Origin: Enterobacteriaceae bacterium 89
GTDB taxonomy: Bacteria; Pseudomonadota; Gammaproteobacteria; Enterobacterales; Enterobacteriaceae
Assembly (NCBI GenBank): GCA_014156375.1
Contig: RQJH01000002.1
Span: forward strand, 836,331 to 900,330
Direction of reading: 5' to 3'
DNA: 64,000 nucleotides
The translations under genes were made by a program, and so were the position numbers. Positions 15,655 to 24,806 of the stretch are shown one piece after another. The stretch's first letter is position 1; every line of letters starts with the position of its first letter. The notes under the pieces were generated by a model. That model saw only the letters and a program-made list of their open reading frames with translations, did not search any database and was not told where the DNA came from.

Positions 15655-17679
15655 TTATTTGCCTTTAATCTCATACAGCGGTGTTACGCCTGCAACTACC
15701 TGACCCTGAGCCTTAATGACCAGGCCGCTGAAGTCATCGATGTTGCTGCATACCACTGGGCTGATCATGGAGCGCGCGTTGGCGTTCAGGAAGTCCAGAT
15801 CCATTTCCAGAACTGGCTGACCTGCTGTCACTTCCGCACCCTCTTCAACCAGGCGAGTAAAGCCCTGACCGTTCAGCGCAACGGTATCGATACCCATGTG
15901 GACAACGATTTCCGCGCCTTTTTCGGTTTCCAGGCAGAACGCGTGGTTGGTGTTGAAGATTTTAACAATGGTACCTGCAGCCGGAGAAACAACCATTTTC
16001 TCGGTTGGTTTAACAGCAACACCGTCACCGACCGCTTTGCTGGCGAAGGCTTCGTCAGGAACCTGCTCCAGCGCAACCACTTCACCTGTTACCGGAGAAA
16101 CCAGAGCGGCAACGGTTGCTGCTGCATTTGGTACCGCCTGTGGTTTAGTCGTGGCCTGTGCTGGCGCTGCCGCCGGAGCTGCTGCTGCCGCTGCTACATG
16201 ACCTGTGGTTTTCATCGCGTTAGCGATTTTTTCTGCCACGAAGCCAACGATAATCTGCACGCTGGTTTTATTCAGACGAATAACACCGGATGCACCCAGA
16301 CGTTTTGCCAGCGCTTCGTTGACCAGAGAAGAGTCTTTCACGCTCAGACGCAGACGAGTAATACAGGCATCGATACCGGTCAGGTTGTCAGAACCACCAA
16401 CAGCGGCGATGTACTGACGAGCCAGTTCAGAAGCGTCCTGCTCTTTATCGGTTGCTACGTTCACATCTTCGCCATCCGCTTCGCTACCGGCAACAGCCAG
16501 TTCACGACCCGGAGTCATCAGGTTGAATTTGGTGATAGTGAAACGGAACACCACGTAGTAGATAACGAAGAACACCAGACCCTGAGGGATCAGCATCCAC
16601 CAGTGTGTCGCCAGCGGGTTACGCGAGGACAGCACCATATCCACCAGACCCGCACTGAAGCCGAAGCCCGCAATCCACTGCATGCTGGCAGCGATGAACA
16701 CGGAGATACCGGTCAGCACAGCGTGGATGAAGTACAGAACCGGAGCCACGAACATGAAGGAGAATTCCAGCGGCTCAGTGATACCGGTGAAGAAGGCTGC
16801 AAACGCACCCGCCATCATGATACCCAACACTTTCGCTTTGTTCTCTGGACGTGCGCAGTGGTAAATCGCCAGCGCAGCACCAGGCAGACCGAACATCATG
16901 ATTGGGAAGAAGCCAGCCTGGTAACGACCGGTGATACCCACTTCAGCTTTGCCTGCAGCGATAGACTGCGCGCCGCCGAGGAAGTTAGGAATATCGTTGA
17001 TACCGGCAACGTCGAACCAGAATACGGAGTTCAGCGCGTGGTGCAGACCAACCGGGATCAGCAGACGGTTGAAGAACGCATAGATACCCGCGCCCGCAGA
17101 GCCGAGTTTCTGAATGTGCTCACCGAAGTCAACCAGACCGTTAAAGATAACCGGCCAGACGTACATCAGGATGAAGGCAACAGCAATCATCACGAAGGAG
17201 GTCAGGATTGGCACCAGACGACGGCCGCTGAAGAACGACAGCGCTTTCGGCAGCTCTACGCCGCTGAAACGGTTGTACAGTTCCGCAGAAATGATACCGA
17301 CGAGGATACCGACGAACTGGTTGCTGATTTTACCAAACGCCGCCGGAACCTGTTCCACCGGAATTTTTTGAATCATTGCCACCGCTGCCGGAGAGCAGAG
17401 GGTCGTTAATACTAAGAAACCAACAAAGCCGGTCAGCGCTGCCGCACCGTCTTTATCTTTTGACATTCCATAAGCCACACCAATAGCAAACAACACGGAC
17501 ATGTTGTCGATAATGGCGGAGCCTGATTTGATGAACAGAGCGGCTAAGGCGTTGTCTCCGCCCCAGCTTACCGGGTCAATCCAGTAGCCGACACCCATCA
17601 GAATGGCTGCGGCTGGCAGCGTGGCCACTGGCACCATTAGTGCGCGACCTACTTTTTGTAAATAGCCTAGAACACTCAC
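15655..17679 (-). CDS. nagE: N-acetylglucosamine PTS permease, EIICBA
   Basis: Imports GlcNAc and releases GlcNAc-6-phosphate, using phosphate from HPr. Domain order is C-B-A in 674 residues (E. coli 648): membrane IIC to about residue 390 with the GITEPLEFSFMF motif, IIB with phospho-Cys439 in IDACITRLR, an Ala/Pro/Thr-rich linker (about 495-520), and IIA with His579 (NTNHAFC) and phospho-His594 (VVHMGID). The start is GTG. From memory, IIA is nearly identical to E. coli NagE while IIC (MSVLGYLQKVGRALMVPVAT...) is clearly more distant from the E. coli and Klebsiella type. It is divergent from nagBACD across a shared operator region, as in E. coli, so NagC and CRP would control both. Confidence 0.95.
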   Translation of the reverse strand: MSVLGYLQKVGRALMVPVATLPAAAILMGVGYWIDPVSWGGDNALAALFIKSGSAIIDNMSVLFAIGVAYGMSKDKDGAAALTGFVGFLVLTTLCSPAAVAMIQKIPVEQVPAAFGKISNQFVGILVGIISAELYNRFSGVELPKALSFFSGRRLVPILTSFVMIAVAFILMYVWPVIFNGLVDFGEHIQKLGSAGAGIYAFFNRLLIPVGLHHALNSVFWFDVAGINDIPNFLGGAQSIAAGKAEVGITGRYQAGFFPIMMFGLPGAALAIYHCARPENKAKVLGIMMAGAFAAFFTGITEPLEFSFMFVAPVLYFIHAVLTGISVFIAASMQWIAGFGFSAGLVDMVLSSRNPLATHWWMLIPQGLVFFVIYYVVFRFTITKFNLMTPGRELAVAGSEADGEDVNVATDKEQDASELARQYIAAVGGSDNLTGIDACITRLRLSVKDSSLVNEALAKRLGASGVIRLNKTSVQIIVGFVAEKIANAMKTTGHVAAAAAAPAAAPAQATTKPQAVPNAAATVAALVSPVTGEVVALEQVPDEAFASKAVGDGVAVKPTEKMVVSPAAGTIVKIFNTNHAFCLETEKGAEIVVHMGIDTVALNGQGFTRLVEEGAEVTAGQPVLEMDLDFLNANARSMISPVVCSNIDDFSGLVIKAQGQVVAGVTPLYEIKGK

Positions 17680-17783
17680 GTTTATTCCCCCTATGAGACC
17701 CCGAACCGACTTCGTTAAAGCCGTTTTTTTATAGTGTGACTACTCTTTTGCAAGCACTGCGACGTACGACCTGCCATGAGAGT

Positions 17784-17815
17784 GTGTGAAAAATTAATTC
17801 GCCCCGCAAATTAAA
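17784..17815. promoter_or_regulatory. NagC operator proximal to nagE
   Basis: AATTAATTCGCCCCGCAAAT and flanking bases match the layout of the E. coli nagE operator (AATTCG...CGCAAATT core with A/T arms). It lies about 105 bases upstream of the nagE start and about 100 bases from a second site near nagB; in E. coli NagC binds both and loops the DNA. Confidence 0.65.
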
Positions 17816-17826
17816 CGCGCTTTTTT

Positions 17827-17842
17827 TGTGACTTTTATCACC
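17827..17842. promoter_or_regulatory. CRP-cAMP binding site between nagE and nagB
   Basis: TGTGACTTTTATCACC matches TGTGA-N6-TCACA at 9 of 10 positions. It lies between the two NagC sites, as the CRP site does in the E. coli nagE-nagB region, and would activate both divergent promoters when glucose is absent. Confidence 0.8.
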
Positions 17843-17887
17843 AAATATCGTAATCCCCCCCTCCTCTCACTGGCTAACAGCCAAAAC

Positions 17888-17910
17888 TTATTTTATCATT
17901 CGAAAAATCA
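17888..17910. promoter_or_regulatory. NagC operator proximal to nagB
   Basis: TTATTTTATCATTCGAAAAA followed by TC closely resembles the high-affinity E. coli nagB operator (TTATTTTATCATTCAAAAAA-type). It lies about 100 bases before the nagB start. The rest of the 330-base nagE-nagB gap holds the promoters and no gene. Confidence 0.75.
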
Positions 17911-18009
17911 GGACAGATTAGGGCCGCTGATGCGAAACCAGGTTACTCTTAACTGAGAGAAGCTGCCAATCTGCCACCATTTTTTTAAATTAACTTATAG
18001 AGGTGAATA

Positions 18010-18810
18010 ATGAGACTGATTCCCCTGGCAACAGCAGAACAAGTGGGCAAATGGGCTGCCCGTCATATTGTAAACCGTATCAACGCGTTTAAACCGACAG
18101 CGGATCGTCCGTTTGTTCTGGGTCTGCCAACCGGCGGAACTCCACTCACCGCTTACAAAGCCCTGGTTGAGATGCACAAAGCAGGCCAGGTTAGCTTCAA
18201 ACACGTTGTGACTTTCAACATGGATGAATACGTCGGTCTGGCGAAAGAGCACCCGGAAAGCTACCACAGCTTCATGCACCGTAACTTCTTCGACCACGTT
18301 GACATCCCGGCAGAAAACATCAACCTGCTGGATGGCAACGCGCCGGACATCGATGCAGAGTGCCGTCAGTACGAAGAGAAAATCCGTTCCTACGGTAAAA
18401 TCAACCTGTTCATGGGTGGCGTGGGCAACGATGGTCACATCGCGTTTAACGAGCCGGCCTCTTCCCTCTCTTCCCGTACCCGTATTAAAACCCTGACCCA
18501 TGACACCCGCGTGGCAAACTCCCGTTTCTTTGACGGCGACGTGACTCAGGTTCCTAAATACGCGCTGACCGTTGGCGTGGGCACCCTGCTTGACGCTGAA
18601 GAAGTGATGATTCTGGTGCTGGGTCACCAGAAAGCACAGGCCCTGCAGGCGGCCGTTGAAGGCAACGTTAACCACATGTGGACCATCAGCTGCCTGCAGC
18701 TGCATCCAAAAGCCGTCATGGTTTGTGACGAGCCGTCCACCATGGAACTGAAAGTTAAGACGCTGAAATACTTCAACGAATTAGAAGCCGAAAATATCAA
18801 AGGCCTGTAA
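18010..18810 (+). CDS. nagB: Glucosamine-6-phosphate deaminase
   Basis: Converts glucosamine-6-phosphate to fructose-6-phosphate and ammonia, the last step of amino sugar use. The 266 residues equal the E. coli enzyme. [10 protein letters not shown] binds the phosphate, the proton-shuttling Asp is in NMDEYVGL (about residue 72), and the catalytic loop [14 protein letters not shown] (about 136-149) holds the Asp/His/Glu relay. The allosteric GlcNAc-6-P site residues at the N terminus (MRLIPL) are kept. AGAGGTG precedes the ATG. It leads nagBACD and is divergent from nagE. Confidence 0.98.
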   Translation: MRLIPLATAEQVGKWAARHIVNRINAFKPTADRPFVLGLPTGGTPLTAYKALVEMHKAGQVSFKHVVTFNMDEYVGLAKEHPESYHSFMHRNFFDHVDIPAENINLLDGNAPDIDAECRQYEEKIRSYGKINLFMGGVGNDGHIAFNEPASSLSSRTRIKTLTHDTRVANSRFFDGDVTQVPKYALTVGVGTLLDAEEVMILVLGHQKAQALQAAVEGNVNHMWTISCLQLHPKAVMVCDEPSTMELKVKTLKYFNELEAENIKGL

Positions 18811-18819
18811 TTGAATCCC

Positions 18820-18851
18820 CCGCCTCCGTACCCGGAGGCGGTCGCTTTTTT
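18820..18851 (+). terminator. Terminator-like hairpin between nagB and nagA
   Basis: CCGCCTCCG (18820-18828) pairs perfectly with CGGAGGCGG (18833-18841) around TACC, followed by TCGCTTTTTTG. This is as strong as the operon-end terminators in the window, yet it lies inside nagBACD, 17 bases before nagA. It probably attenuates the distal genes or stabilises the nagB 3' end. Confidence 0.7.
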
Positions 18852-18868
18852 GAAAACCGGGGGTCGTA

Positions 18869-20011
18869 ATGTATGCATTAACCCACGGCCGGATTTATAC
18901 CGGCCACGAAATTTTGGATGACCATGCGGTAGTGATTGCCGATGGCCTGATTGAACGTATCTGCCCGCTGGCCGATTTGCCGTCAGGGATTGAGCAACGC
19001 TCGCTGAATGGCGCCATTCTTGCTCCCGGTTTTATCGACGTGCAGCTGAACGGCTGCGGCGGCGTGCAGTTCAACGACAGCCCGGATGCGGTGACCGTTG
19101 AAACGCTGGAAATCATGCAGAAGGCGAATGAGAAGTCTGGCTGCACCAGCTACCTGCCGACGCTGATTACCTCCAGCGATGAGCTGATGAAACAGGGTAT
19201 CCGCGTGATGCGTGAATACCTGGCTAAATACCCGAATCAGGCGCTGGGTCTGCATCTGGAAGGTCCGTGGCTGAATCTCGTTAAGAAAGGCACCCACAAC
19301 CCGGATTATGTCCGTAAACCGGATCACGAGCTGGTCGATTTCCTGTGTGCTAACGCAGACGTCATCACCAAAGTCACCCTGGCACCAGAAATGGTTCCCG
19401 CTGAAGTGATCACCCGCCTGGTCAATGCCGGGATCGTGGTATCCGCAGGCCACTCCAACGCCACGCTGAAAGAAGCGAAAGTCGGCTTCCGCGCCGGGAT
19501 CACCTTCGCCACTCATTTATATAACGCGATGCCGTACATTACCGGTCGTGAGCCGGGTCTGGCTGGCGCTATTTTTGATGAAGCTGACGTTTACTGCGGC
19601 ATCATCGTCGATGGCCTGCACGTTGATTTCGCTAACGTGCGCAACGCTAAACGCCTGAAGGGCGACAAGCTGTGCCTGGTCACCGATGCCACCGCTCCTG
19701 CTGGCGCAAACATTGAACAGTTCATTTTTGCTGGTAAAACAATATACTACCGTGATGGACTGTGCGTGGATGAAAACGGAACCCTCAGCGGCTCTGCCTT
19801 AACCATGATCGAAGGCGTGCGTAATCTGGTTGAACACTGCGGTATTTCGCTGGATGAAACCCTGCGTATGGCAACGCTCTACCCGGCTCGCGCTATCGGC
19901 GTGGACAAACAGCTGGGCAGCATTGCGCCAGGCATGGTGGCAAACCTGACCGCGTTTACCCGCGATTATAAAATCACTAAGACCATCGTTAATGGTAACG
20001 AGGTCGTTTAA
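18869..20011 (+). CDS. nagA: N-acetylglucosamine-6-phosphate deacetylase
   Basis: Removes the acetyl group from GlcNAc-6-P, giving glucosamine-6-P for NagB and lowering the NagC inducer. It has 380 residues (E. coli 382). It is an amidohydrolase TIM barrel: the metal ligand Glu is in HLEGPWL (about 131), the two His ligands in SAGHSNA (about 195) and THLYNAM (about 216), and the catalytic Asp in [10 protein letters not shown] (about 273). [12 protein letters not shown] closes the N-terminal beta domain. It lies 58 bases after nagB, behind the hairpin, and 14 bases before nagC. Confidence 0.97.
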   Translation: MYALTHGRIYTGHEILDDHAVVIADGLIERICPLADLPSGIEQRSLNGAILAPGFIDVQLNGCGGVQFNDSPDAVTVETLEIMQKANEKSGCTSYLPTLITSSDELMKQGIRVMREYLAKYPNQALGLHLEGPWLNLVKKGTHNPDYVRKPDHELVDFLCANADVITKVTLAPEMVPAEVITRLVNAGIVVSAGHSNATLKEAKVGFRAGITFATHLYNAMPYITGREPGLAGAIFDEADVYCGIIVDGLHVDFANVRNAKRLKGDKLCLVTDATAPAGANIEQFIFAGKTIYYRDGLCVDENGTLSGSALTMIEGVRNLVEHCGISLDETLRMATLYPARAIGVDKQLGSIAPGMVANLTAFTRDYKITKTIVNGNEVV

Positions 20012-20025
20012 GAGTAAGTGAAAGT

Positions 20026-21246
20026 ATGACATCAGGCGGACAAGCTCAAATTGGTAATGTTGACCTCGTTAAACAACTTAACAGTGCGGCCGTTTACCGC
20101 CTGATTGATCAGCACGGACCAATCTCGCGCATTCAGATTGCCGAACAGAGCCAGCTTGCGCCCGCCAGCGTGACCAAAATCACGCGTCAGCTAATTGAAC
20201 GCGGCCTGATCAAAGAAGTCGATCAGCAGGCCTCCACCGGAGGCCGCCGCGCTATCTCGATCATCACCGAAACCCGCAATTTCCACGCTATTGGCGTACG
20301 TCTCGGTCGTCATGACACCACGCTCACGCTGTATGATTTGAGCAGCAAAGTGGTGGCAGAAGAACACTATCCGCTCCCTGAACGCACCCAGGAAACGCTG
20401 GAACACGCCCTGCTCAACACCATTTCCACTTTTATTGAGCACTGTCAGCGCAAGATCCGCGAGCTGATCGCCATTTCGGTGATCCTGCCGGGCCTTGTCG
20501 ATCCTGAAACCGGCGTGATCCGCTATATGCCGCATATCCCGGTTGAAAACTGGGGGCTGGTAGCCGCGCTGGAAGCACGTTTTAAGGTCACCTGCTTTGT
20601 CGGTCACGACATCCGCAGTCTGGCACTTGCAGAGCACTACTTTGGTGCGACTCAGGACTGTGAAGACTCTATTCTGGTGCGCGTGCATCGCGGTACCGGC
20701 GCGGGGATCATCTCCAATGGACGCATTTTCATCGGTCGCAACGGCAACGTTGGCGAGATAGGCCATATTCAGGTTGATCCACTGGGTGAGCGCTGCCACT
20801 GCGGTAATTTTGGCTGTCTGGAAACCGTGGCCGCCAACGCCGCCATAGAACAGCGCGTGCGCCATCTGCTAGAAAAAGGCTACCAGAGCAAAGTCACCCC
20901 TGAAGAGTGCAACATCAAAACTATCTGCAAAGCGGCAAATAAAGGCGATGCCCTTGCCTGCGAAGTGATTGAACAGGTTGGCCGCCAGTTGGGCAAAACC
21001 ATCGCGATAGCCATTAACCTGTTTAACCCGCAAAAAGTCGTGATTGCCGGGGAAATTACCGAAGCAGAAAAAGTCCTGCTGCCCGCGATCGAAGGTTGCA
21101 TCAATACTCAGGCGCTGAAAGCCTTCCGTCAGAATCTGCCGGTGGTTCGTTCCGCCCTCGACCATCGCTCAGCCATTGGCGCTTTTGCGCTGGTCAAACG
21201 CTCAATGCTTAACGGCCTGCTGCTTCAGCATCTGCTGGAGGGCTAA
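20026..21246 (+). CDS. nagC: Transcriptional repressor NagC (ROK family)
   Basis: Represses nagE, nagBACD, chiP and related operons and activates glmUS in E. coli; GlcNAc-6-P releases it from DNA. The 406 residues match. The N-terminal helix-turn-helix (about 20-75, with GPISRIQIAEQSQLAPASVT) is followed by the ROK sugar-kinase-like domain with GTGAGIISNGR and the zinc signature CHCGNFGCLETV (about 259-270). It is the third gene of the operon and thus autoregulated through the nagB operator. The NagC-like sites before nagE, nagB and chiP in this window are likely targets. Confidence 0.97.
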   Translation: MTSGGQAQIGNVDLVKQLNSAAVYRLIDQHGPISRIQIAEQSQLAPASVTKITRQLIERGLIKEVDQQASTGGRRAISIITETRNFHAIGVRLGRHDTTLTLYDLSSKVVAEEHYPLPERTQETLEHALLNTISTFIEHCQRKIRELIAISVILPGLVDPETGVIRYMPHIPVENWGLVAALEARFKVTCFVGHDIRSLALAEHYFGATQDCEDSILVRVHRGTGAGIISNGRIFIGRNGNVGEIGHIQVDPLGERCHCGNFGCLETVAANAAIEQRVRHLLEKGYQSKVTPEECNIKTICKAANKGDALACEVIEQVGRQLGKTIAIAINLFNPQKVVIAGEITEAEKVLLPAIEGCINTQALKAFRQNLPVVRSALDHRSAIGAFALVKRSMLNGLLLQHLLEG

Positions 21247-21330
21247 CCGCCCCTCTTCCTCCCGCTGCCGCGTCAGACGGGAGGATTATGTGTATAATTA
21301 CGCCTTCCTTAAAAAAGACCCGGACTGTCC

Positions 21331-22083
21331 ATGACCATTCAGAACGTGATTTGCGATATTGACGGCGTGCTGATGCACGACAACGTAGCCGTGCCAGGCG
21401 CCGCGGAATTTCTGACCCGCGTAATGGAAAAAGGCATGCCGCTGGTGCTGCTGACCAACTATCCTTCCCAGACCGGGCAGGATCTGGCGAACCGTTTTGC
21501 TACCGCAGGCGTCAACGTTCCGGACAGCGTGTTCTACACCTCAGCAATGGCTACCGCGGATTTTCTGCGCCGTCAGGAAGGGAAGAAAGCGTATGTAGTC
21601 GGAGAAGGTGCGCTGATCCACGAGCTGTATAAAGCTGGCTTCACCATTACCGACGTCAACCCGGATTTTGTGATTGTCGGCGAAACCCGCTCTTTCAACT
21701 GGGATATGATGCATAAAGCCGCGTTCTTCGTCGCCAACGGAGCACGTTTTATCGCTACCAACCCGGATACCCACGGGCGCGGTTATTATCCGGCCTGTGG
21801 TGCGCTGTGCGCGGGCATTGAGAAAATCTCTGGCCGTAAGCCATTTGTGGTGGGAAAACCGAGTCCGTGGATCATCCGCGCGGCGCTCAACAAGATGCAG
21901 GCGCACTCCGAGCAGACGGTGATTGTTGGCGATAACCTGCGCACCGATATTCTGGCTGGCTTCCAGGCAGGGCTTGAAACCATCCTGGTGCTGTCCGGCG
22001 TCTCCACGCTGGATGACATTGATAACATGCCATTCCGCCCTTCGTGGATTTACCCGTCCGTCGCGGAAATCGACGTTATCTGA
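21331..22083 (+). CDS. nagD: UMP phosphatase NagD
   Basis: A HAD-superfamily phosphatase of 250 residues; the E. coli enzyme (UmpH) prefers UMP and other nucleoside monophosphates and helps to drain excess pyrimidine. The HAD nucleophile is in CDIDGVLMHD (Asp9), LLTNYPSQ is motif II, Lys is in VGKPSPW, and VGDNLRTDILAG is motif IV. The large C2-type cap domain lies between. It ends nagBACD; the 84-base gap after nagC contains TATAAT at 21293-21298 and may hold an internal promoter. Confidence 0.96.
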   Translation: MTIQNVICDIDGVLMHDNVAVPGAAEFLTRVMEKGMPLVLLTNYPSQTGQDLANRFATAGVNVPDSVFYTSAMATADFLRRQEGKKAYVVGEGALIHELYKAGFTITDVNPDFVIVGETRSFNWDMMHKAAFFVANGARFIATNPDTHGRGYYPACGALCAGIEKISGRKPFVVGKPSPWIIRAALNKMQAHSEQTVIVGDNLRTDILAGFQAGLETILVLSGVSTLDDIDNMPFRPSWIYPSVAEIDVI

Positions 22084-22087
22084 CCAG

Positions 22088-22113
22088 AAACCACGCTCCA
22101 GGGCGTGGTTTTT
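22088..22113 (+). terminator. Terminator of the nagBACD operon
   Basis: AAACCACGC (22088-22096) pairs with GCGTGGTTT (22103-22111) around TCCAGG and runs into TTTTT, 4 bases after the nagD stop. Confidence 0.85.
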
Positions 22114-22339
22114 AGTTTTCGGCACACCAAAACACGATCCCATCTAATAAATTCAGCTTAGAAATGAATACTCACTAATAATGAGGCGAAAATCATACGC
22201 ATTATTCATCATTCTCTAATCCCTGTTGCGCTTTTTTCGTTTCGGCCTGTTATTCCCTTGCGAAGCTGCACGCTTTCCGGCATTTTTTAACTCATGCAAC
22301 GACACAACATCACGCAACAGGGTTAACGGAGAAGTCGCT

Positions 22340-24004
22340 ATGTGTTCTATTTTCGGTGTACTGGATATCAAAACTGACGCGGGTGAGCTGCGTAAAAAAG
22401 CGCTGGAGCTCTCCCGCCTGATGCGCCATCGCGGCCCGGACTGGTCCGGTATTTATGCCAGCGATAAAGCGATTCTCGCCCACGAACGCCTGTCGATTGT
22501 CGACGTCAACGCCGGTGCCCAGCCGCTGTATAACGAAAAGAAAACGCATGCGCTGGCCGTCAACGGTGAAATCTACAACCATCAGGCGCTGCGCGCTGAA
22601 TACGGTGACCGCTATCAGTTCCAGACCGGTTCTGACTGCGAGGTGATCCTCGCACTGTATCAGGAAAAGGGCCCGGAATTCCTCGACGATCTGCAAGGGA
22701 TGTTCGCCTTTGCGCTGTACGACAGCGAAAAAGACGCGTATCTGATTGGCCGCGACCACATCGGTATTATTCCGCTGTATATGGGCCATGACGAACACGG
22801 CAACCTTTATGTCGCCTCTGAAATGAAAGCGCTGGTTCCGGTTTGCCGCACCATCAAAGAATTCCCGGCGGGCAGCTACCTGTGGAGCCAGGACGGTGAA
22901 ATTCGTCCTTATTATCAGCGCGACTGGTTTGACTACGACGCGGTGAAAGACAACGTGACGGATAAAGCCGAACTGCGTCAGGCGCTGGAAGATTCTGTTA
23001 AAAGCCACCTGATGTCAGACGTGCCATACGGCGTGCTGCTCTCCGGTGGTCTGGATTCCTCCGTGATTTCAGCCATCACCAAAAAATACGCCGCTCGCCG
23101 CGTGGAAGATGATGAACGTACTGAAGCCTGGTGGCCGCAGCTGCACTCGTTTGCCGTGGGCCTGGTGGGTTCGCCGGATCTGAAAGCCGCGCAGGAAGTC
23201 GCAAACCATTTAGGCACCGTGCACCATGAAATTCATTTCACCGTGCAGGAAGGATTAGATGCGATCCGCGATGTGATTTACCACATCGAAACTTACGATG
23301 TCACCACCATCCGCGCCTCCACGCCGATGTATCTGATGTCGCGTAAAATCAAGGCGATGGGCATCAAAATGGTACTGTCCGGTGAAGGTTCTGACGAAGT
23401 GTTTGGCGGCTACCTTTACTTCCACAAAGCGCCGGACGCGAAAGAGCTGCACGAAGAAACCGTGCGCAAACTGCAGGCGCTGCACATGTTTGACTGCGCT
23501 CGCGCTAACAAGGCGATGTCCGCCTGGGGCGTGGAAGCCCGCGTACCGTTCCTCGACAAGAAATTCCTTGATGTGGCGATGCGCATTAACCCGCAGGATA
23601 AAATGTGCGGCAACGGCAAAATGGAAAAACACGTTCTGCGCGAATGTTTTGAATCCTATCTGCCAGCCAGCGTCGCCTGGCGTCAGAAGGAGCAGTTCTC
23701 TGACGGCGTAGGGTATAGCTGGATCGACTCGCTGAAAGAAGTGGCGGCGAAGCAGATTACGGATAAACAGCTGGAAACCGCCAGTTTCCGCTTCCCGTAC
23801 AACACGCCTTCTTCTAAAGAAGCGTATCTGTACCGCGAGATTTTTGAAGAGCTGTTCCCGCTGCCAAGCGCTGCCGAATGCGTGCCGGGGGGGCCATCCG
23901 TAGCCTGCTCTTCTGCCAAAGCCATCGAGTGGGACGAAGCCTTCAAAACGATGAACGATCCATCAGGCCGCGCGGTGGGTGTTCACCAGTCAGCCTACAA
24001 ATAA
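22340..24004 (+). CDS. asnB: Asparagine synthetase B (glutamine-hydrolysing)
   Basis: Makes asparagine from aspartate, ATP and glutamine. It has 554 residues, as in E. coli. The start ATG at 22340 exposes the nucleophile Cys after Met removal (MCSIFGVLD), required for the N-terminal glutaminase; RLMRHRGPDWSG and NGEIYNH belong to that domain (1-205). The synthetase domain has the PP-loop SGGLDSS (about 232-238) and SGEGSDEVFGGY. An in-frame upstream ATG at 22226 would bury the Cys and is rejected. The 256-base gap to nagD holds its promoter; a clear terminator follows. Confidence 0.97.
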   Translation: MCSIFGVLDIKTDAGELRKKALELSRLMRHRGPDWSGIYASDKAILAHERLSIVDVNAGAQPLYNEKKTHALAVNGEIYNHQALRAEYGDRYQFQTGSDCEVILALYQEKGPEFLDDLQGMFAFALYDSEKDAYLIGRDHIGIIPLYMGHDEHGNLYVASEMKALVPVCRTIKEFPAGSYLWSQDGEIRPYYQRDWFDYDAVKDNVTDKAELRQALEDSVKSHLMSDVPYGVLLSGGLDSSVISAITKKYAARRVEDDERTEAWWPQLHSFAVGLVGSPDLKAAQEVANHLGTVHHEIHFTVQEGLDAIRDVIYHIETYDVTTIRASTPMYLMSRKIKAMGIKMVLSGEGSDEVFGGYLYFHKAPDAKELHEETVRKLQALHMFDCARANKAMSAWGVEARVPFLDKKFLDVAMRINPQDKMCGNGKMEKHVLRECFESYLPASVAWRQKEQFSDGVGYSWIDSLKEVAAKQITDKQLETASFRFPYNTPSSKEAYLYREIFEELFPLPSAAECVPGGPSVACSSAKAIEWDEAFKTMNDPSGRAVGVHQSAYK

Positions 24005-24009
24005 TCCTT

Positions 24010-24032
24010 AAGGACCCGAAAGGGTCCTTTTT
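24010..24032 (+). terminator. Terminator of asnB
   Basis: AAGGACCC and GGGTCCTT pair around GAAA, followed by T residues, 6 bases past the asnB stop. Confidence 0.9.
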
Positions 24033-24146
24033 CATTTATTTCCCTTAAGAAATAAGCGCAATAATCAAGAATTGCCGATATTTCCGCCGCGCTGTTCGCA
24101 ACCTAACCAAACAGTCACATTCCGGGCATTTTCCTTGAAAAAGGGG

Positions 24147-24175
24147 TTGACGCTATCAGGCTCAATACGCATAAT
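24147..24175 (+). promoter_or_regulatory. Strong sigma-70 promoter of the tRNA operon
   Basis: TTGACG (24147-24152) and CATAAT (24170-24175) are 17 bases apart, followed by a GC-rich discriminator (GCGCCCCG) of the kind that gives stringent control of stable RNA. The first tRNA begins about 30 bases downstream of the expected start. Confidence 0.8.
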
Positions 24176-24213
24176 GCGCCCCGCAACGCCGATAAGGTAA
24201 CGCGAAAAAAGAT

Positions 24214-24290
24214 GGCTACGTAGCTCAGTTGGTTAGAGCACATCACTCATAATGATGGGGTCACAGGTTCGAATCCCGTCGTAGCCACCA
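24214..24290 (+). tRNA. metT: tRNA-Met (elongator, anticodon CAT)
   Basis: A 77-base cloverleaf with encoded CCA. The acceptor stem GGCTACG/CGTAGCC, the D-arm AGCTCAGTTGGTTAGAGC, the loop CTCATAA with CAT, and GGTTCGAATCC in the T-arm are present. It is the first of the eight-gene array and identical in sequence to the second Met copy at 24606. Confidence 0.97.
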
Positions 24291-24297
24291 TCTTTTT

Positions 24298-24382
24298 GCG
24301 GGAGTGGCGAAATTGGTAGACGCACCAGATTTAGGTTCTGGCGCCGCAAGGTGTGCGAGTTCAAGTCTCGCCTCCCGCACCA
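24298..24382 (+). tRNA. leuW: tRNA-Leu (anticodon TAG)
   Basis: An 85-base class II tRNA with the long variable arm typical of Leu; acceptor stem GCGGGAG/CTCCCGC, anticodon loop TTTAGGT with TAG, CCA encoded. It reads CUN codons. It is 7 bases after the first tRNA-Met. Confidence 0.97.
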
Positions 24383-24404
24383 TTCCCAATAAGCGTTGCA
24401 CGGA

Positions 24405-24479
24405 TGGGGTATCGCCAAGCGGTAAGGCACCGGTTTTTGATACCGGCATTCCCTGGTTCGAATCCAGGTACCCCAGCCA
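24405..24479 (+). tRNA. glnU: tRNA-Gln (anticodon TTG), copy 1
   Basis: A 75-base tRNA with acceptor stem TGGGGTA/TACCCCA, anticodon TTG in a T-rich loop, and encoded CCA. The weak first pair (U1-A72) is an identity element for glutaminyl-tRNA synthetase. It is identical to the next copy. Confidence 0.97.
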
Positions 24480-24511
24480 TATTTTCATCGACAAACTGAC
24501 GTACCTGTTGT

Positions 24512-24586
24512 TGGGGTATCGCCAAGCGGTAAGGCACCGGTTTTTGATACCGGCATTCCCTGGTTCGAATCCAGGTACCCCAGCCA
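24512..24586 (+). tRNA. glnW: tRNA-Gln (anticodon TTG), copy 2
   Basis: Identical over all 75 bases to the copy at 24405 and 32 bases downstream of it; a tandem duplication also known in E. coli (glnU, glnW). Confidence 0.97.
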
Positions 24587-24605
24587 GTCGATGAACACAA
24601 ACTCA

Positions 24606-24682
24606 GGCTACGTAGCTCAGTTGGTTAGAGCACATCACTCATAATGATGGGGTCACAGGTTCGAATCCCGTCGTAGCCACCA
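24606..24682 (+). tRNA. metU: tRNA-Met (elongator, anticodon CAT), copy 2
   Basis: A 77-base copy identical to the gene at 24214, with CCA encoded. It separates the TTG and CTG glutamine tRNA groups as metU does in E. coli. Confidence 0.97.
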
Positions 24683-24688
24683 AATTCT

Positions 24689-24763
24689 TGGAGTGTCGCC
24701 AAGCGGTAAGGCTCTGGTTTCTGATACCAGCATACCGGGGTTCGAATCCCTGCACTCCAGCCA
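24689..24763 (+). tRNA. glnV: tRNA-Gln (anticodon CTG), copy 1
   Basis: A 75-base tRNA with anticodon CTG. Its acceptor stem is TGGAGTG/CACTCCA, whereas the two later copies have TGGGGTG/CACCCCA: an A-T to G-C exchange on both sides that keeps the stem paired. CCA is encoded. Confidence 0.97.
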
Positions 24764-24806
24764 TGTTGTAAACGATGTAAAAAGTGTTAAGTTAAAGAGT
24801 ATCTGA

